The notes under the pieces are model-generated. The model searched no databases. It was not told the DNA's origin and saw only the letters and a program-made list of their open reading frames with translations. A program made the translations under genes and the position numbers. Positions 1-10,013 of a stretch of DNA of 64,000 bases are shown here, one piece after another (position 1 is the first letter of the stretch; each line of letters begins with the position of its first letter). Origin of the DNA: Vibrio sp. 10N.286.49.B3. GTDB lineage: Bacteria > Pseudomonadota > Gammaproteobacteria > Enterobacterales > Vibrionaceae. The DNA lies in the NCBI RefSeq assembly GCF_002873395.1, contig NZ_MCUV01000035.1:165121-229120 (forward strand). Reading direction: 5' to 3'.

Positions 1-706
1 TCTCTTGCACTGAGCGAGAGTCGACTGTCGGCTTTTCAATCGCAATACGCCAAGGGATCTCATCACGGTTTTTACCTTTCAAGCGCATCTCTCCGCCAAC
101 TTCAACCATGAAATCTTGCAAGCCTAGTTCATTTAAATACTCAGCAATAACATCAACGCCCCAACCTTTGGCTATCGTAGAAAGATCAACATACACGTCT
201 GATCGATCTTTCGTTAGTTCTAACCCCTTTAAGCTTAAGTGCTGAATACCAACTTTGGCTCTGCGAGCTTGTAACTCTTCATCGCTCGGAACTTTATCAG
301 GTCGTCCTTCTGGTCCAAAGCCCCATAGGTTAACTAAAGGACCAACCGTTACATCCAGCGCCCCTAAAGTGAGACCGTTCAAACGCATCGCTTCTTTCAC
401 TACCGTTGCTGTTTGTGGAGACAAGGTAAAGCTGCTCGCCTCTTGATGCTGGTTAAAACGGCTAAGTTCAGAGTCTGTTCTGTACGTCGACATCTGATCG
501 TTAACTTGCTCTAATAATCGGTCAATTTCCACCTGAACAACTTGGGGAGTAGGTAGAGCATCCATCGCAATATATTTTACGTTATAGCTCGTCCCCATCG
601 TTGGTCCACTTAAATGTACCTGCTCACGAGTTGGTGAACATGCACAAAGCAGAACAGTAACGCACAACATAACACCGATTTTTACTTTTTCAGCAAGGTT
701 AAGCAT
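1..706 (-). CDS. apbE: FAD:protein FMN transferase ApbE (3' end cut by window)
   Basis: ApbE is a periplasm-facing lipoprotein that transfers FMN from FAD onto a threonine of target proteins; in vibrios the targets include NqrB and NqrC. The visible 235 residues begin with a lipoprotein signal (lipobox LCAC, so the mature protein starts at Cys23). They continue with the family segments GPTMGTSYNVKY, QVNDQMSTYRTDSELSRFN and DLSTIAKGWGVDVIAEYL. The ATG at 704-706 has an AAGGGG ribosome site about ten bases upstream. It lies 142 bases downstream of nqrF on the same strand, which fits its role in maturing the Nqr complex. The C-terminal third lies outside the window. Confidence 0.93.
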   Translation of the reverse strand, partial: MLNLAEKVKIGVMLCVTVLLCACSPTREQVHLSGPTMGTSYNVKYIAMDALPTPQVVQVEIDRLLEQVNDQMSTYRTDSELSRFNQHQEASSFTLSPQTATVVKEAMRLNGLTLGALDVTVGPLVNLWGFGPEGRPDKVPSDEELQARRAKVGIQHLSLKGLELTKDRSDVYVDLSTIAKGWGVDVIAEYLNELGLQDFMVEVGGEMRLKGKNRDEIPWRIAIEKPTVDSRSVQE

Positions 707-740
707 CACCTATAGACCCCTTAATTATAATGGCTAAATA

Positions 741-785
741 ACCTGTTGCTGGTCTCTCAACAAACTTAAAAGACGAGCAACGGGT
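741..785 (-). repeat. Long hairpin between nqrF and apbE
   Basis: ACCTGTTGCT (741-750) pairs with AGCAACGGGT (776-785) with one G-U type mismatch. Inside this, GTCT (752-755) pairs with AGAC (771-774). It lies between the terminator-like hairpin at 791-827 and the apbE start. Its function is unknown; it could affect RNA stability or translation of apbE. Confidence 0.5.
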
Positions 786-790
786 AATCC

Positions 791-827
791 TTAAAAACAA
801 ATGGCTGACTCAAAAGAGCCAGCCATT
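791..827 (-). terminator. Terminator-like hairpin after nqrF
   Basis: Read on the minus strand, an arm AATGGCTG-G-CTC pairs with GAG-T-CAGCCATT around a TTTT loop (11 Watson-Crick pairs and one G-U). TTTGTTTTTA follows. It sits just after the nqrF stop and before apbE, so it may act as a partial terminator that lowers apbE expression relative to nqr. Confidence 0.6.
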
Positions 828-848
828 ATTATGATAATGAATCAGTGG

Positions 849-2075
849 TTAACCACCAAAGTCATCAAGTAGAATATTCTCATCTTCTACACCAAGATCT
901 TTTAGCATGCCAATAACAGCGGCATTCATCATTGGTGGACCACACATGTAGTATTCACAATCTTCAGGTGCATCATGATCTTTTAGATAGTTTTCATAAA
1001 TCACATTGTGAATAAAGCCAGTGTAACCATCCCAGTTATCTTCTGGTGAAGGATCTGACAGTGCAACATGCCAAGTGAAGTTATCATTCTCAGCTTGAAG
1101 CTTATCGAAATCTTCAATATAGAACATTTCACGCTTAGAACGTGCACCATACCAGTAAGTCATTTTACGCTTAGATTTCAAACGTAACAACTGATCAAAG
1201 ATATGAGAACGCATTGGAGCCATACCAGCACCACCACCGATAAATACCATCTCGTTATCAGTCTCTTTGGCAAAGAACTCACCAAATGGACCAGAAATAG
1301 TACAAGTGTCGCCTTCTTTTAATGACCAGATGTACGATGACATTACGCCTGGAGGCGCATCTGGAGCATTTGGCGGCGGAGTTGCGATACGCACGTTAAG
1401 CTTGATAAGACCTTCTTCTTCTGGGTATGACGCCATAGAATAAGCACGAATCGAGTGTTCTTTAACGATTGATTCATAGCGGAATAAATTAAACTTATCC
1501 CAATCACCACGATACTCTTCAGGGACATCAAAATCAGCGTACTTAATATGATGTGGTTCTGCTTCAATCTGAATGTAGCCACCCGCTCTAAATGGTACTT
1601 CTTCGCCATCAGGGATTTTAAGTACTAATTCTTTGATGAAAGTCGCTTCGTTATCATTCGAAAGAACTTCACATTCCCACTTCTTCACACCAAAGATTTC
1701 TTCTGGTAGTTCAATTTCCATGTCGGTTTTCACTGCGACCTGACAAGCAAGACGCTCGCCTTCACGCGCTTCACCTTTGGTAATGTGATCAAGCTCAGTT
1801 GGTAGAATGTCGCCACCACCCGATTTCACTTTCACACGACACTGACCACAAGAGCCACCGCCACCACATGCAGAAGAAACAAAAATACCACTACCTGCCA
1901 TTGCGCTCAGTAGTTTGTCACCTGGAGAAGTTGTAAATGCCTTCTCTGGGTCACCGTTAATTGATATAACAACGTCACCTGATGGTACTAGTTTTGATTT
2001 AGCAAATAAGATCACTAAAACCAACGCTAGTAGGATAATGGTAAACATCGCTACACCAAGAATAATGCTTTGCAT
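849..2075 (-). CDS. nqrF: Na+-translocating NADH:quinone reductase subunit F
   Basis: NqrF is the NADH-oxidising entry subunit of the Na+-pumping complex. It passes electrons from NADH through FAD and a 2Fe-2S centre to the membrane subunits. The 408 residues match the family length. An N-terminal membrane anchor spans about residues 3-25. The ferredoxin domain has the four cluster ligands Cys70, Cys76, Cys79 and Cys111. The FAD-binding motif RAYSMASYP and the NADH-binding [12 protein letters not shown] follow, with CGPPMM near the C-terminus. It is the sixth gene of nqrABCDEF, 29 bases after nqrE. Confidence 0.98.
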   Translation of the reverse strand: MQSIILGVAMFTIILLALVLVILFAKSKLVPSGDVVISINGDPEKAFTTSPGDKLLSAMAGSGIFVSSACGGGGSCGQCRVKVKSGGGDILPTELDHITKGEAREGERLACQVAVKTDMEIELPEEIFGVKKWECEVLSNDNEATFIKELVLKIPDGEEVPFRAGGYIQIEAEPHHIKYADFDVPEEYRGDWDKFNLFRYESIVKEHSIRAYSMASYPEEEGLIKLNVRIATPPPNAPDAPPGVMSSYIWSLKEGDTCTISGPFGEFFAKETDNEMVFIGGGAGMAPMRSHIFDQLLRLKSKRKMTYWYGARSKREMFYIEDFDKLQAENDNFTWHVALSDPSPEDNWDGYTGFIHNVIYENYLKDHDAPEDCEYYMCGPPMMNAAVIGMLKDLGVEDENILLDDFGG

Positions 2076-2104
2076 TTGCTATTCCTTATTATTGGGTGCT
2101 TACC

Positions 2105-2701
2105 CTACAGTTGAACACCAGAGAAAGACATAAAGCCTAACGCCATTAAACCAACCGTGATAAAGGTAATACCTAAACCACGTAGACCTGGGGGTACATC
2201 TGAGTACTTCATCTTCTCGCGAATACCAGCAAGCGCAACAATCGCAAGCAGCCAACCGATACCAGAACCAAAGCCGTAAACAACTGACTCTGCAAAGTTG
2301 TAATCACGCTGAACCATGAACGATACACCACCAAAGATGGCACAGTTAACGGTAATCAATGGTAAGAAGATGCCAAGTGCGTTGTACAAAGGTGGAAAGA
2401 AGCGGTCTAAAACCATTTCTAGAATTTGTACAAGTGCTGCAATAACACCAATGAAAGTAATGAAGTTTAAGAAACTAAGATCAACACCACTAACTAATGC
2501 ACTATCTTTTAAAATGTATGTGTAAAGCAGGTTGTTGACCGGCACGGCAATTGTCAATACCACAACAACTGCAACACCTAAACCAAACGATGTCTTTACT
2601 TTCTTTGATACTGCTAAGAAAGTACACATACCCAAGAAAAACGAAAGTGCTAAGTTTTCGATGAAGATCGATTTAACAAGCAAACTAATATAATGTTCCA
2701 T
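2105..2701 (-). CDS. nqrE: Na+-translocating NADH:quinone reductase subunit E
   Basis: NqrE is a 198-residue integral membrane subunit with about six helices. It is homologous to NqrD and to RnfA. With NqrD it forms the inverted pair that carries the intramembrane Fe-S centre. The family start [20 protein letters not shown] is present, as is the conserved [10 protein letters not shown] that supplies a cluster Cys in helix 4. It lies 7 bases after nqrD, which points to translational coupling. The sequence is typical of the family, with no oddities. Confidence 0.97.
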   Translation of the reverse strand: MEHYISLLVKSIFIENLALSFFLGMCTFLAVSKKVKTSFGLGVAVVVVLTIAVPVNNLLYTYILKDSALVSGVDLSFLNFITFIGVIAALVQILEMVLDRFFPPLYNALGIFLPLITVNCAIFGGVSFMVQRDYNFAESVVYGFGSGIGWLLAIVALAGIREKMKYSDVPPGLRGLGITFITVGLMALGFMSFSGVQL

Positions 2702-2708
2702 GACGACT

Positions 2709-3338
2709 CTACTCCTTCGCTTCTACTTGTTCAGGCTTGAACACACGAATCACCCAAATCATAAAACCGATTAGGAAGAACGCTGAAGGTGCAAGTAACA
2801 TCATACCGTTAGGCTGATACCAACCACCATCGCTCACTAGAGGGAAAACCTCCATACCGAATAGTTTGCCAGAACCAAAAAGTTCACGGAAAAAACCAAC
2901 AGTGATCAATACGAAGCCATAGCCAAGACCATTACCAATACCATCAATCAGCGATGGAATAGGCGATGATTTCATTGCGAAAGCTTCTGCACGACCCATA
3001 ACGATACAGTTAGTGATTATCAAACCAACAAAAACAGAAAGCTGTTTAGAAATATCGTAAAGGTACGCTTTTAGTACTTGGTCAACAACGATAACCAGTG
3101 AAGCAATGATCGCCATTTGAACAATAATACGTACACTGTTTGGAATGTGGTTACGAATAACTGAAACAAAAAAGTTAGACAATGCGGTTACAAAAATAAC
3201 CGCAAGCGTCATAACAAAAGCTGTTTCGAGCTTTGTTGTAACCGCAAGAGCAGAACACACACCAAGAACTTGTAGCGCGATTGGGTTATTGTCCAATACA
3301 GGCGCTAAAACACTCTTTTTCACTTCTTTTGCGTCCAT
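2709..3338 (-). CDS. nqrD: Na+-translocating NADH:quinone reductase subunit D
   Basis: NqrD is a 209-residue membrane subunit, paralogous to NqrE and similar to RnfE. Recognisable segments are [17 protein letters not shown] near the N-terminus, [17 protein letters not shown] in the middle and [20 protein letters not shown] at the end. The Cys of ITNCIVMGR matches the cluster-binding position of this pair of subunits. Its ATG overlaps the nqrC stop as TAATG, a sign of coupled translation. Confidence 0.97.
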   Translation of the reverse strand: MDAKEVKKSVLAPVLDNNPIALQVLGVCSALAVTTKLETAFVMTLAVIFVTALSNFFVSVIRNHIPNSVRIIVQMAIIASLVIVVDQVLKAYLYDISKQLSVFVGLIITNCIVMGRAEAFAMKSSPIPSLIDGIGNGLGYGFVLITVGFFRELFGSGKLFGMEVFPLVSDGGWYQPNGMMLLAPSAFFLIGFMIWVIRVFKPEQVEAKE

Positions 3339-4105
3339 TAGTTCAATTCTCCATCACGCACTTTAGCAAGGAAAGGACCAAAGCCCATATCACCTAGCCA
3401 AAAGTCAAAAGTGCCTTGAACACCATTAGCAGTCAAAGTTGCACCAGAAAGACCATCAACACCATGCTCTGAACCTTGTGGAGCGCCGCCTTTAACAATT
3501 TTAATGGCTGGCTTATGGCTTTCATCGAACAGTTTCTTACCAACAAATTGACCACGCCAGTTAGGGTTTTCAATTTCACCACCAAGCCCTGGTGTTTCAC
3601 CTTGCTCGTAGTAAGTAATGCCCGACACAGTATTACCATCGGTTTCAACTGCCACAAAAGCATACATCATTGACCAAAGACCCGTACCATGCACAGGAAT
3701 GATCACTTTTGATGTGTCATTGCCATCTTTAACTAGGTATACAACACCTGTGTTAGCACGGCGTATGATCTTAGCTTTGTCTTGTTCAGATGTCAGTCTG
3801 ATTGATGTTTTTGGATCTTTCGCTGCTTGACGTTGATCGTACGTCGCCGCATCACCATCGACAAATTCACCCGTTGAAAAATCCACTAAGCGAGGTTCAA
3901 TATATTGAGCAAAAATTTCAGGTATTTTACCTTCTGCTTCAATACCTGCGACTTCAACAATCTTACTTTGCTTATCTAGAACTGCGTTTGCTTTTTGCTT
4001 ATCACGCAAGCCTACAGCCGCTGTTGATACTATGATTGAGCACACTAAGCTCAATGCGATAACAACAAACAGCGTTTTTTTAATGCTATCGTTATTACTT
4101 GCCAT
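3338..4105 (-). CDS. nqrC: Na+-translocating NADH:quinone reductase subunit C
   Basis: NqrC has one N-terminal membrane helix (about residues 11-31) and a large periplasmic FMN-binding domain. The ApbE target motif DGLSGATLT is present at residues 218-225, so Thr223 is the expected site of the phosphoester-linked FMN. The length of 255 residues is normal. The ATG overlaps the end of nqrB by 11 bases and the stop overlaps nqrD by one base. The covalent FMN explains why apbE follows the operon. Confidence 0.97.
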   Translation of the reverse strand: MASNNDSIKKTLFVVIALSLVCSIIVSTAAVGLRDKQKANAVLDKQSKIVEVAGIEAEGKIPEIFAQYIEPRLVDFSTGEFVDGDAATYDQRQAAKDPKTSIRLTSEQDKAKIIRRANTGVVYLVKDGNDTSKVIIPVHGTGLWSMMYAFVAVETDGNTVSGITYYEQGETPGLGGEIENPNWRGQFVGKKLFDESHKPAIKIVKGGAPQGSEHGVDGLSGATLTANGVQGTFDFWLGDMGFGPFLAKVRDGELN

Positions 4106-5339
4106 AGCGCGCTAGTCTCCGTTTGATGTTCTTCTCTACCACAACGTGGTCGAACAGAGGTGCAAATAGGTTTGCGAATAAAATCGCAAGCATCATACCT
4201 TCTGGATATGCTGGGTTCACAACACGAATTAAGATACACATTGCACCGATTAAGATGCCGTAAGCCCACTTACCTTTATCCGTAAATGATGCTGACACTG
4301 GATCAGTCGCCATAAAGAACATACCAAATGCAAAACCACCAAGAACAAGGTGCCAGTGCCAAGGCATGCTAAACATTGCATTCGTATCTGAACCGATAAG
4401 ATTGAACAGGGTAGAAACGGCAATCATACCGATCATCACACCAGAAATGATACGCCATGAAGCAACGCCCATGTAGACGATCATTGCTGCACCAATCATA
4501 AGAGCAAGCGTTGATACTTCACCAATTGAACCTGGAATATTACCAATAAAGGCATCCATCCAAGTGATGGCTTCACCTGTCACAACATGAGTAAGTTGAC
4601 CTAAGCCACCTTGGCTCCACTGGCTTAACGCCGTTGCACCAGAAAATCCATCAACCGCAGTCCAAACCACATCACCAGAAATCTGTGCAGGGTATGCAAA
4701 GAATAGGAATGCGCGACCGGCAAGTGCTGGGTTTAAGAAGTTACGACCCGTACCACCAAAGATCTCTTTAGCAACAACAACACCGAAGGTAATACCTAAA
4801 GCGGCTTGCCATAATGGAAGCGTTGGTGGAACAATCAATGCGAAAAGAATAGAAGTAACAAAGAAACCTTCATTCACTTCATGTTTTCGCACCATACAGA
4901 ACAGTACTTCCCAGAAACCACCGACAATAAAGACTGTCGCGTAGATAGGTAAGAAATACGTCGCACCAAGCAGCATTTTACTTGCCCAACCGGCTTCAGG
5001 GGACATGGTCCCACCAAGCATTTCAGTTAGCCAATAATGCCAATTCCCAGCAACGACATTAGCAAGTTCAGCACCAGAGTAGAGGTGATTAAGTGCTGTG
5101 ATTGCTTGTCCACCAGCGTTATACATACCCCAAAACATTGCTGGGAATACCGCTAGCCAAACCATAATCATGATACGTTTTAAATCAACACTATCACGAA
5201 CATGTGAGCCACCTTTCGTCACTGTACCTGGCGTGTATAAAAGTGTTGCTGTTGCTTCATACAATGCAAACCATCTTTCATGTTTGCCACCTGGTTCAAA
5301 ATGATGCTCAATGCCCTCAATAAAACTTTTAAGGCCCAT
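4095..5339 (-). CDS. nqrB: Na+-translocating NADH:quinone reductase subunit B
   Basis: NqrB is the main membrane subunit: about ten helices, a covalent FMN, riboflavin and the Na+ path. The 414 residues include the ApbE motif [10 protein letters not shown], which puts the flavinylated residue at Thr236, the same number as in V. cholerae as I recall it. The conserved segments [20 protein letters not shown] and [19 protein letters not shown] are intact. It starts 3 bases after nqrA ends. Confidence 0.98.
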   Translation of the reverse strand: MGLKSFIEGIEHHFEPGGKHERWFALYEATATLLYTPGTVTKGGSHVRDSVDLKRIMIMVWLAVFPAMFWGMYNAGGQAITALNHLYSGAELANVVAGNWHYWLTEMLGGTMSPEAGWASKMLLGATYFLPIYATVFIVGGFWEVLFCMVRKHEVNEGFFVTSILFALIVPPTLPLWQAALGITFGVVVAKEIFGGTGRNFLNPALAGRAFLFFAYPAQISGDVVWTAVDGFSGATALSQWSQGGLGQLTHVVTGEAITWMDAFIGNIPGSIGEVSTLALMIGAAMIVYMGVASWRIISGVMIGMIAVSTLFNLIGSDTNAMFSMPWHWHLVLGGFAFGMFFMATDPVSASFTDKGKWAYGILIGAMCILIRVVNPAYPEGMMLAILFANLFAPLFDHVVVEKNIKRRLARYGK

Positions 5340-5342
5340 GGA

Positions 5343-6683
5343 TTACCCTTCCTTCTCTATTTTATCTAGGCAGTCACGAAGTAATTCGCCATATTCGTAC
5401 TTACCTGGACATACATAGGTGCACAATGCTAAATCTTCTTCATCAAGTTCAAGTGCTCCTAAACGCTGAGCGTTATCAGTATCGCCTGCACATAAATCAC
5501 GAAGAAGTAGCGTCGGTTCCATATCAAGTGGCATTACTTTTTCATAATTACCAATTGGAACCATGGCACGATCACTACCATTCAGTGTTGTTGTCATATT
5601 AAAGATTTGACCTTTAAATAAATGACCAAGGAATGTACGTGTAACAGAGAACTTATTCTTACCTGGCATAGCCCAACCAAACAGCTCTTTTTCTCGCCCT
5701 TCACGTAGAACAGAAACTTGCTGATGATAGCGACCAAGGTAAGCGTGTGGACCTGTAGCGTGAGTACCTAACAATACGGAACCAGAAATGACACGAACTT
5801 CGCCTGGCATCAACTCAGCGTTAGTTAATTCATCAAGACTTGCACCCAGTTGAGTTCGCACCAAACGAGGGTTATTGACAACAGGACCCGCAAGAGAAAT
5901 AACACGATCGGTATTAATTTCACCAGTAAGGAACAGCTGACCAAAAGCAATCACATCTTGATAATTAATGCTCCACGCAACACTGTCTGCAGCCACTGGA
6001 TACAAGTGATGCATATGTGTACCAGCAAGACCGGCGGGGTGTGGACCGTTGAAAACATGCTCTTCTACATTTGCTTGCTTAGAGCGAGGTAAACTCGTTC
6101 CTTTTTTACAAACAAAGACTTTTCCTTCTGTTAAAACAGAAAGTAAATCTAAGCCCGCTACAAACGCTTTAGCTTGTTCATTAATAATCACATCAGGATC
6201 AGCCGCTAATGGATTGGTATCCATTGCAGTTACAAAGATTGCCTGAGTTGAAGACTCAATCGCTGGAACCTTGCTAAACGGACGAGTACGCAAAGCGGTC
6301 CATGAACCTGATTCAACCAACTGAGTTTTGACCACATCGCGGCTCAAACTCGCTAATTGTTCAGCTTCAAAGCTATCGAATGTGATTTGCTCATTACCTG
6401 ATACTTCAATCACAACAGATTGAAGCACACGCTTAGCACCACGGTTAACTTCGATAACTTTACCACTTGCCGGTGAAGTAAATTTAACGCCAACATTCTT
6501 TTTGTCTTCAAAAAGAACTTGACCTTTCTTCACTTCATCACCAACGCGAGTATACATCGTAGGACGCATACCAACGTACTCTTCGCCAAGCAAGGCGACT
6601 TTAGTGATGGACTTACCATCATTAATCACCTGGGTAGGAGTTCCTGCGATAGGAAGGTCCAAACCCTTCTTTATTGTAATCAT
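5343..6683 (-). CDS. nqrA: Na+-translocating NADH:quinone reductase subunit A
   Basis: NqrA is the peripheral cytoplasmic subunit involved in quinone reduction. It is the first gene of the operon. I chose the ATG at 6681-6683, which gives [14 protein letters not shown], the usual family N-terminus; the frame extends four codons further only through a GTG. The resulting 446 residues fit the family. Recognisable segments are [25 protein letters not shown] (lipoyl-like fold), [20 protein letters not shown] and the C-terminal [16 protein letters not shown]. The Shine-Dalgarno signal is weak. Confidence 0.97.
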   Translation of the reverse strand: MITIKKGLDLPIAGTPTQVINDGKSITKVALLGEEYVGMRPTMYTRVGDEVKKGQVLFEDKKNVGVKFTSPASGKVIEVNRGAKRVLQSVVIEVSGNEQITFDSFEAEQLASLSRDVVKTQLVESGSWTALRTRPFSKVPAIESSTQAIFVTAMDTNPLAADPDVIINEQAKAFVAGLDLLSVLTEGKVFVCKKGTSLPRSKQANVEEHVFNGPHPAGLAGTHMHHLYPVAADSVAWSINYQDVIAFGQLFLTGEINTDRVISLAGPVVNNPRLVRTQLGASLDELTNAELMPGEVRVISGSVLLGTHATGPHAYLGRYHQQVSVLREGREKELFGWAMPGKNKFSVTRTFLGHLFKGQIFNMTTTLNGSDRAMVPIGNYEKVMPLDMEPTLLLRDLCAGDTDNAQRLGALELDEEDLALCTYVCPGKYEYGELLRDCLDKIEKEG

Positions 6684-7086
6684 ACGCACTTGCACTACTT
6701 TATCAGGAAAAAGAATCGTTTAAATTGCACAAAATACAAACACCGATAGGTGTTTGATTTCAGCCATAAAGAAGCACTGAAACGCAACATATTTTTAACG
6801 AGCGAATCGCATCGCCTCAATGCAATTTATCAAGAGTGTAGTTTAACACTTTTTTAGAAAAGTATGCCACGATGTACCTCTTGAATTGCAATTAAACCCT
6901 TAAATAACTGGTATATATAGGATAAATAACAAAAAAGTCATATGTTAAATAACTGAGCGGAACGTCAATACAACTTTAGGAGTATTTTTCCTGTTAATAT
7001 ATTTAAATAACTTTAAAATTTCAGTTCACATCTGCTAATTGTTAGCACTCTGTTGCAGAGAGTCAAGGTGCACCTTAACCGTTCTG
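6684..7086. other. Intergenic region between nqrA and bolA, nqr leader
   Basis: This 403-base gap must contain the nqr promoter, because bolA and nqrA are read in the same direction and lie far apart. I see one clear element, the hairpin at 6737-6756. I see no obvious bolA terminator and no coding frame with family support. I could not pick a -35/-10 pair with confidence. Confidence 0.6.
6737..6756 (-). repeat. Perfect hairpin in the nqrA leader
   Basis: The arms CAAACACC (6737-6744) and GGTGTTTG (6749-6756) pair perfectly around a 4-base loop, about 54 bases before the nqrA start. No U tract follows directly on the minus strand, so it is not a standard terminator. It may stabilise the mRNA or be a protein site. 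Confidence 0.5.
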
Positions 7087-7395
7087 CTACTGCCCTCCCC
7101 CCATACAAGGCGGACTGTCAGCTACCGTATTTTGCTTATCCTGCCACTCTAAACAAGTATAGACATGAATAGAAAGTGCATGGATATGGTTCTTCAATTC
7201 GTGCGCTAGCGCCAAATTCACTTGGCGATGACGAGCGATTAAACGTGTCGCTTCAAAGCTATCACTGACAATCACAACCTTAAAGTGACTTTCAGACCCT
7301 TCAGGTACATTGTGCATATAGCTTTCATTGATAACGTTCAAATACGTTGGAGAAAATGCTTTATTGAGCTTGTCTTCAATCGTCGTCTGGAGCAT
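7087..7395 (-). CDS. bolA: BolA family transcriptional/iron-sulfur regulator
   Basis: BolA proteins are small, work with monothiol glutaredoxins in Fe-S sensing and affect morphology and biofilm genes. The 102 residues carry the typical segments [36 protein letters not shown] and [23 protein letters not shown]. This last includes the conserved RHR and the histidine of the Fe-S ligand region. The ATG has an AAGGA site seven bases upstream. The tail after residue 85 is poorly conserved. It is oriented toward nqr but separated by 403 bases, so it is probably a separate unit. Confidence 0.95.
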   Translation of the reverse strand: MLQTTIEDKLNKAFSPTYLNVINESYMHNVPEGSESHFKVVIVSDSFEATRLIARHRQVNLALAHELKNHIHALSIHVYTCLEWQDKQNTVADSPPCMGGGQ

Positions 7396-7615
7396 TTGTT
7401 ATCCTTGTTTTGTCTTCTTAAGAGTTATCTAAATAGAGTAAACTATATTCTCATAGTACCCCTAACTCTGCTCGTGACACTGTTATCTGCATCACCCTTC
7501 ATGATCATACTATTTGTTTCTTTTGCAATTTAAGCCAAGCAACAGGTTTTAGTATCTTGTTTTCGTGTCTTTTGCGACAATACTTAACGTTATTTATTTA
7601 TAAAGTGCTGAAACT

Positions 7616-8767
7616 ATGAAGACTGAACTGACACTCCATGATCGAACCCTCTCTTTACACCGCTTCCCTAAACGCTCAAATGAGTTATTACAAGCATGGG
7701 ACGCAGGTGATGAGTACCTAATTAACCATGTAGAAGAGTTAGGACTTGAGGATGGAAAACATATTTTAATCCTCAATGATAACTTTGGTGCACTATCATG
7801 TTGGATGTCAGAGAAGCACGATGTAACCATGATGAGTGACTCATTTATTTCTCATCGTGGTGCTTTGAAAAACCTACAACGTAATCAGTCAAATCGCGTT
7901 ACGTTTTTAAACACGATGGATGCGATTCCTCATGGTATTGATTTGGTTTTATTTCAATTACCTAAGAGTAATCGCCACCTAGTATGGCAATTAAGTCAGT
8001 TACGTAAATCTCTACCAGAAAACTGCCGTATTATTGGGGTAAATAAGGTTAAAGACATCCATACTTCAACCCTAAACCTGTTTGAAAAATACCTTGGTAC
8101 GACAACAACATCACTGGCTTATAAAAAGCACCGTTTGGTTTTTTCTAGTCCTAATTGCCAACCTATTCACGATGTAGAGCCAGTCACTGAATGGGATGTT
8201 GATGGTGAAAATATCCACCTAAAAAACCTGCCTAACGTTTACTCTGGTGAAGGGTTAGATCAAGGCGCTCGTTATTTACTAGAGCACATCCCACAAGACC
8301 CTGAGCTACGTCATATTATTGATTTAGGTTGTGGTAATGGTGTGTTATCCGTAAAAGCGGGTCAACTTAACCCTCAAGCGCGTATTACCTGTGTCGATGA
8401 AAGCTTTATGGCACTAGAGTCAGCAAAGCAGAACGTTTTAGATAATTTAGGCTCTGAGCGTAACGTGCAATTTATTGCCAACAACTGTCTGGATGGATTT
8501 AAAAAAAATAGCGCTTACTTAATTTTATGTAACCCACCATTTCATCAACAGCAAGCGATTACTGACCATATCGCTTGGCAGATGTTTTGTGATGCTAAGC
8601 ATGCACTGAGCAATGGCGGTAAACTTATTGTTATTGGTAACCGTCACTTAGGTTACGATATAAAATTAGCGCGTTTATTTGGTGAAGCCAATGTAGAAAC
8701 ATTAGAGCTAAATCAAAAGTTTGAAATTCTTCAAGCGACTCGTGAACCAGCAAATTTTAATAAGTAA
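7616..8767 (+). CDS. rlmG: 23S rRNA (guanine-1835-N2)-methyltransferase RlmG
   Basis: RlmG methylates G1835 of 23S rRNA using S-adenosylmethionine. The 383 residues fit RlmG (E. coli about 378) better than the shorter paralogue RsmC. The N-terminal inactive domain shows LQAWDAGDEYLI, ILNDNFGALS and KDIHTSTLNLFEKYLGTTTT. The C-terminal catalytic domain shows the SAM motif IDLGCGNGVLS and the catalytic NPPF motif in CNPPFHQQ. A weak ribosome site precedes the ATG. It is the first of a plus-strand series with the YajG and cyclophilin genes. Confidence 0.93.
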   Translation: MKTELTLHDRTLSLHRFPKRSNELLQAWDAGDEYLINHVEELGLEDGKHILILNDNFGALSCWMSEKHDVTMMSDSFISHRGALKNLQRNQSNRVTFLNTMDAIPHGIDLVLFQLPKSNRHLVWQLSQLRKSLPENCRIIGVNKVKDIHTSTLNLFEKYLGTTTTSLAYKKHRLVFSSPNCQPIHDVEPVTEWDVDGENIHLKNLPNVYSGEGLDQGARYLLEHIPQDPELRHIIDLGCGNGVLSVKAGQLNPQARITCVDESFMALESAKQNVLDNLGSERNVQFIANNCLDGFKKNSAYLILCNPPFHQQQAITDHIAWQMFCDAKHALSNGGKLIVIGNRHLGYDIKLARLFGEANVETLELNQKFEILQATREPANFNK

Positions 8768-8782
8768 CATCACCATCGACCT

Positions 8783-8809
8783 TGAGAGTCAATTAATGGC
8801 TCTCATTTT
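8783..8809 (+). terminator. Possible weak terminator after rlmG
   Basis: TGAGAGTC (8783-8790) pairs with GGCTCTCA (8798-8805) with one G-U, around a 7-base loop. TTTTC follows. The stem is moderate and the U tract short. Confidence 0.45.
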
Positions 8810-8834
8810 CAATTTGATTTAAAGGAAATAAACA

Positions 8835-9404
8835 ATGAAAAAACTGGTTATAGCGGTTTCTATTGCTTTACTAAGTGCTTGTGCTGCGCCTCAAAAAGAA
8901 CAAATTAGTTTAATGCCACAAGCAACATTAAGCCAAAGTGATATTGTTCGAGGCACTAACTTTACTTTAACCAGTAAGGATATTCGCGCTGCACAATATG
9001 TTGCTCTGCTTGATAATGGTCGCGAAAATATCCAGCCTATTCACGCCAAAGAAAACATGCGCATTGCACTTGAAAGCATCCTGACAAAACAGTTTAACTC
9101 TCAAGGTTTTAATATCACATTAGACAGCAACAATAGTATTAATCTTGAAATCCAAGAGGCACTCGTCAATGTGCAGCATAGCGTTATGGAAAATGAAATC
9201 GATGGTAAAGTAACTCTAGAGATCACCGCTGAAAATCCTCAAGGCAAGTTGACAAAAACATACCATGGTGTTGCCAAGCGTACCGGTATGATGAGTGCTT
9301 CAAATGATGATATACAGCTAGTATTGAACGATGTACTCACTCTTGTGTTAGCTGAAATTGCTAACGATACTGAATTACAAAACTACATGAAGGAACGCTT
9401 TTAA
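8835..9404 (+). CDS. yajG: YajG family outer-membrane lipoprotein
   Basis: This 189-residue lipoprotein has the signal MKKLVIAVSIALLSAC; the lipobox LSAC makes Cys16 the lipidated residue. The body resembles the YajG family, whose function is not known. It has a mixed alpha/beta pattern with N- and C-terminal helices (IRIALESILTKQF-like and LNDVLTLVLAEIAND). An AAGGA ribosome site lies eight bases before the ATG. It ends in TAATG with the next gene, so the two are translationally coupled. In enterobacteria yajG sits beside ampG, as here. Confidence 0.82.
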   Translation: MKKLVIAVSIALLSACAAPQKEQISLMPQATLSQSDIVRGTNFTLTSKDIRAAQYVALLDNGRENIQPIHAKENMRIALESILTKQFNSQGFNITLDSNNSINLEIQEALVNVQHSVMENEIDGKVTLEITAENPQGKLTKTYHGVAKRTGMMSASNDDIQLVLNDVLTLVLAEIANDTELQNYMKERF

Positions 9405-9949
9405 TGTCTCGCCTATTCGTTTTATTTAGCTTATTTTTTAGTGTTACAACTTGGGCTGCACCAAGTGTGAATGTTGAAACAACACTCGGTTCATTTACTA
9501 TTGAACTGAATCAAGAGCAGGCTCCGATTACTGTCGCTAACTTCTTAAAATACGTTGAAGATGGCACGTATGTTGGTAGTCAATTTCACCGTGTCATCCC
9601 AAATTTCATGGCACAGGGTGGCGGATTTGATGCGGATCTTAACCGCTTAAAAACTTACGCTCCCATTAAAAATGAAGCGTACAACGGCTTAAAAAACAAT
9701 CAAGCTACTGTTGCTATGGCTCGTACAAATAACCCTGACTCAGCAACCAATCAATTCTTTATTAACTTTAATAATAATAACTTCTTAGATGCTGATCAGC
9801 GCCCACCTGGTTACGCTGTGTTTGGTAAAGTCACGCAAGGGTTTGAAGTGGTTCAAAGTATGGCGACTAAACCAACAGGTAGAAAAAATGGCATGGCTGA
9901 TGTGCCTGTTGAACCCATTATTATTACTAAAGTGACACTAATTAAGTAA
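9404..9949 (+). CDS. Periplasmic peptidyl-prolyl cis-trans isomerase (cyclophilin)
   Basis: This is a cyclophilin that isomerises X-Pro bonds. A cleavable signal peptide of about 18 residues (MSRLFVLFSLFFSVTTWA) places it in the periplasm, as for PpiA, unlike the cytoplasmic PpiB. The family core is intact: LGSFTIELNQEQAPITVANFLKYV, the catalytic Arg in GSQFHRVIPNFMAQGG, and NSATNQFFIN-like TNQFFINF. The length of 181 residues is normal. The stop-start overlap with the YajG gene and the nearby ampG suggest an envelope-related operon. Confidence 0.92.
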   Translation: MSRLFVLFSLFFSVTTWAAPSVNVETTLGSFTIELNQEQAPITVANFLKYVEDGTYVGSQFHRVIPNFMAQGGGFDADLNRLKTYAPIKNEAYNGLKNNQATVAMARTNNPDSATNQFFINFNNNNFLDADQRPPGYAVFGKVTQGFEVVQSMATKPTGRKNGMADVPVEPIIITKVTLIK

Positions 9950-9959
9950 TCTTTCTACC

Positions 9960-9988
9960 TCCTCCTATTGTTGTGATAGGAGGATTTC
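9960..9988 (+). terminator. Hairpin after the cyclophilin gene
   Basis: TCCTCCTAT (9960-9968) pairs perfectly with ATAGGAGGA (9976-9984) around TGTTGTG, then TTTCC. The U tract is short, so some transcription may continue into ampG. Confidence 0.55.
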
Positions 9989-10013
9989 CTATTGAGTAAC
10001 ACAAGGACTGGTT

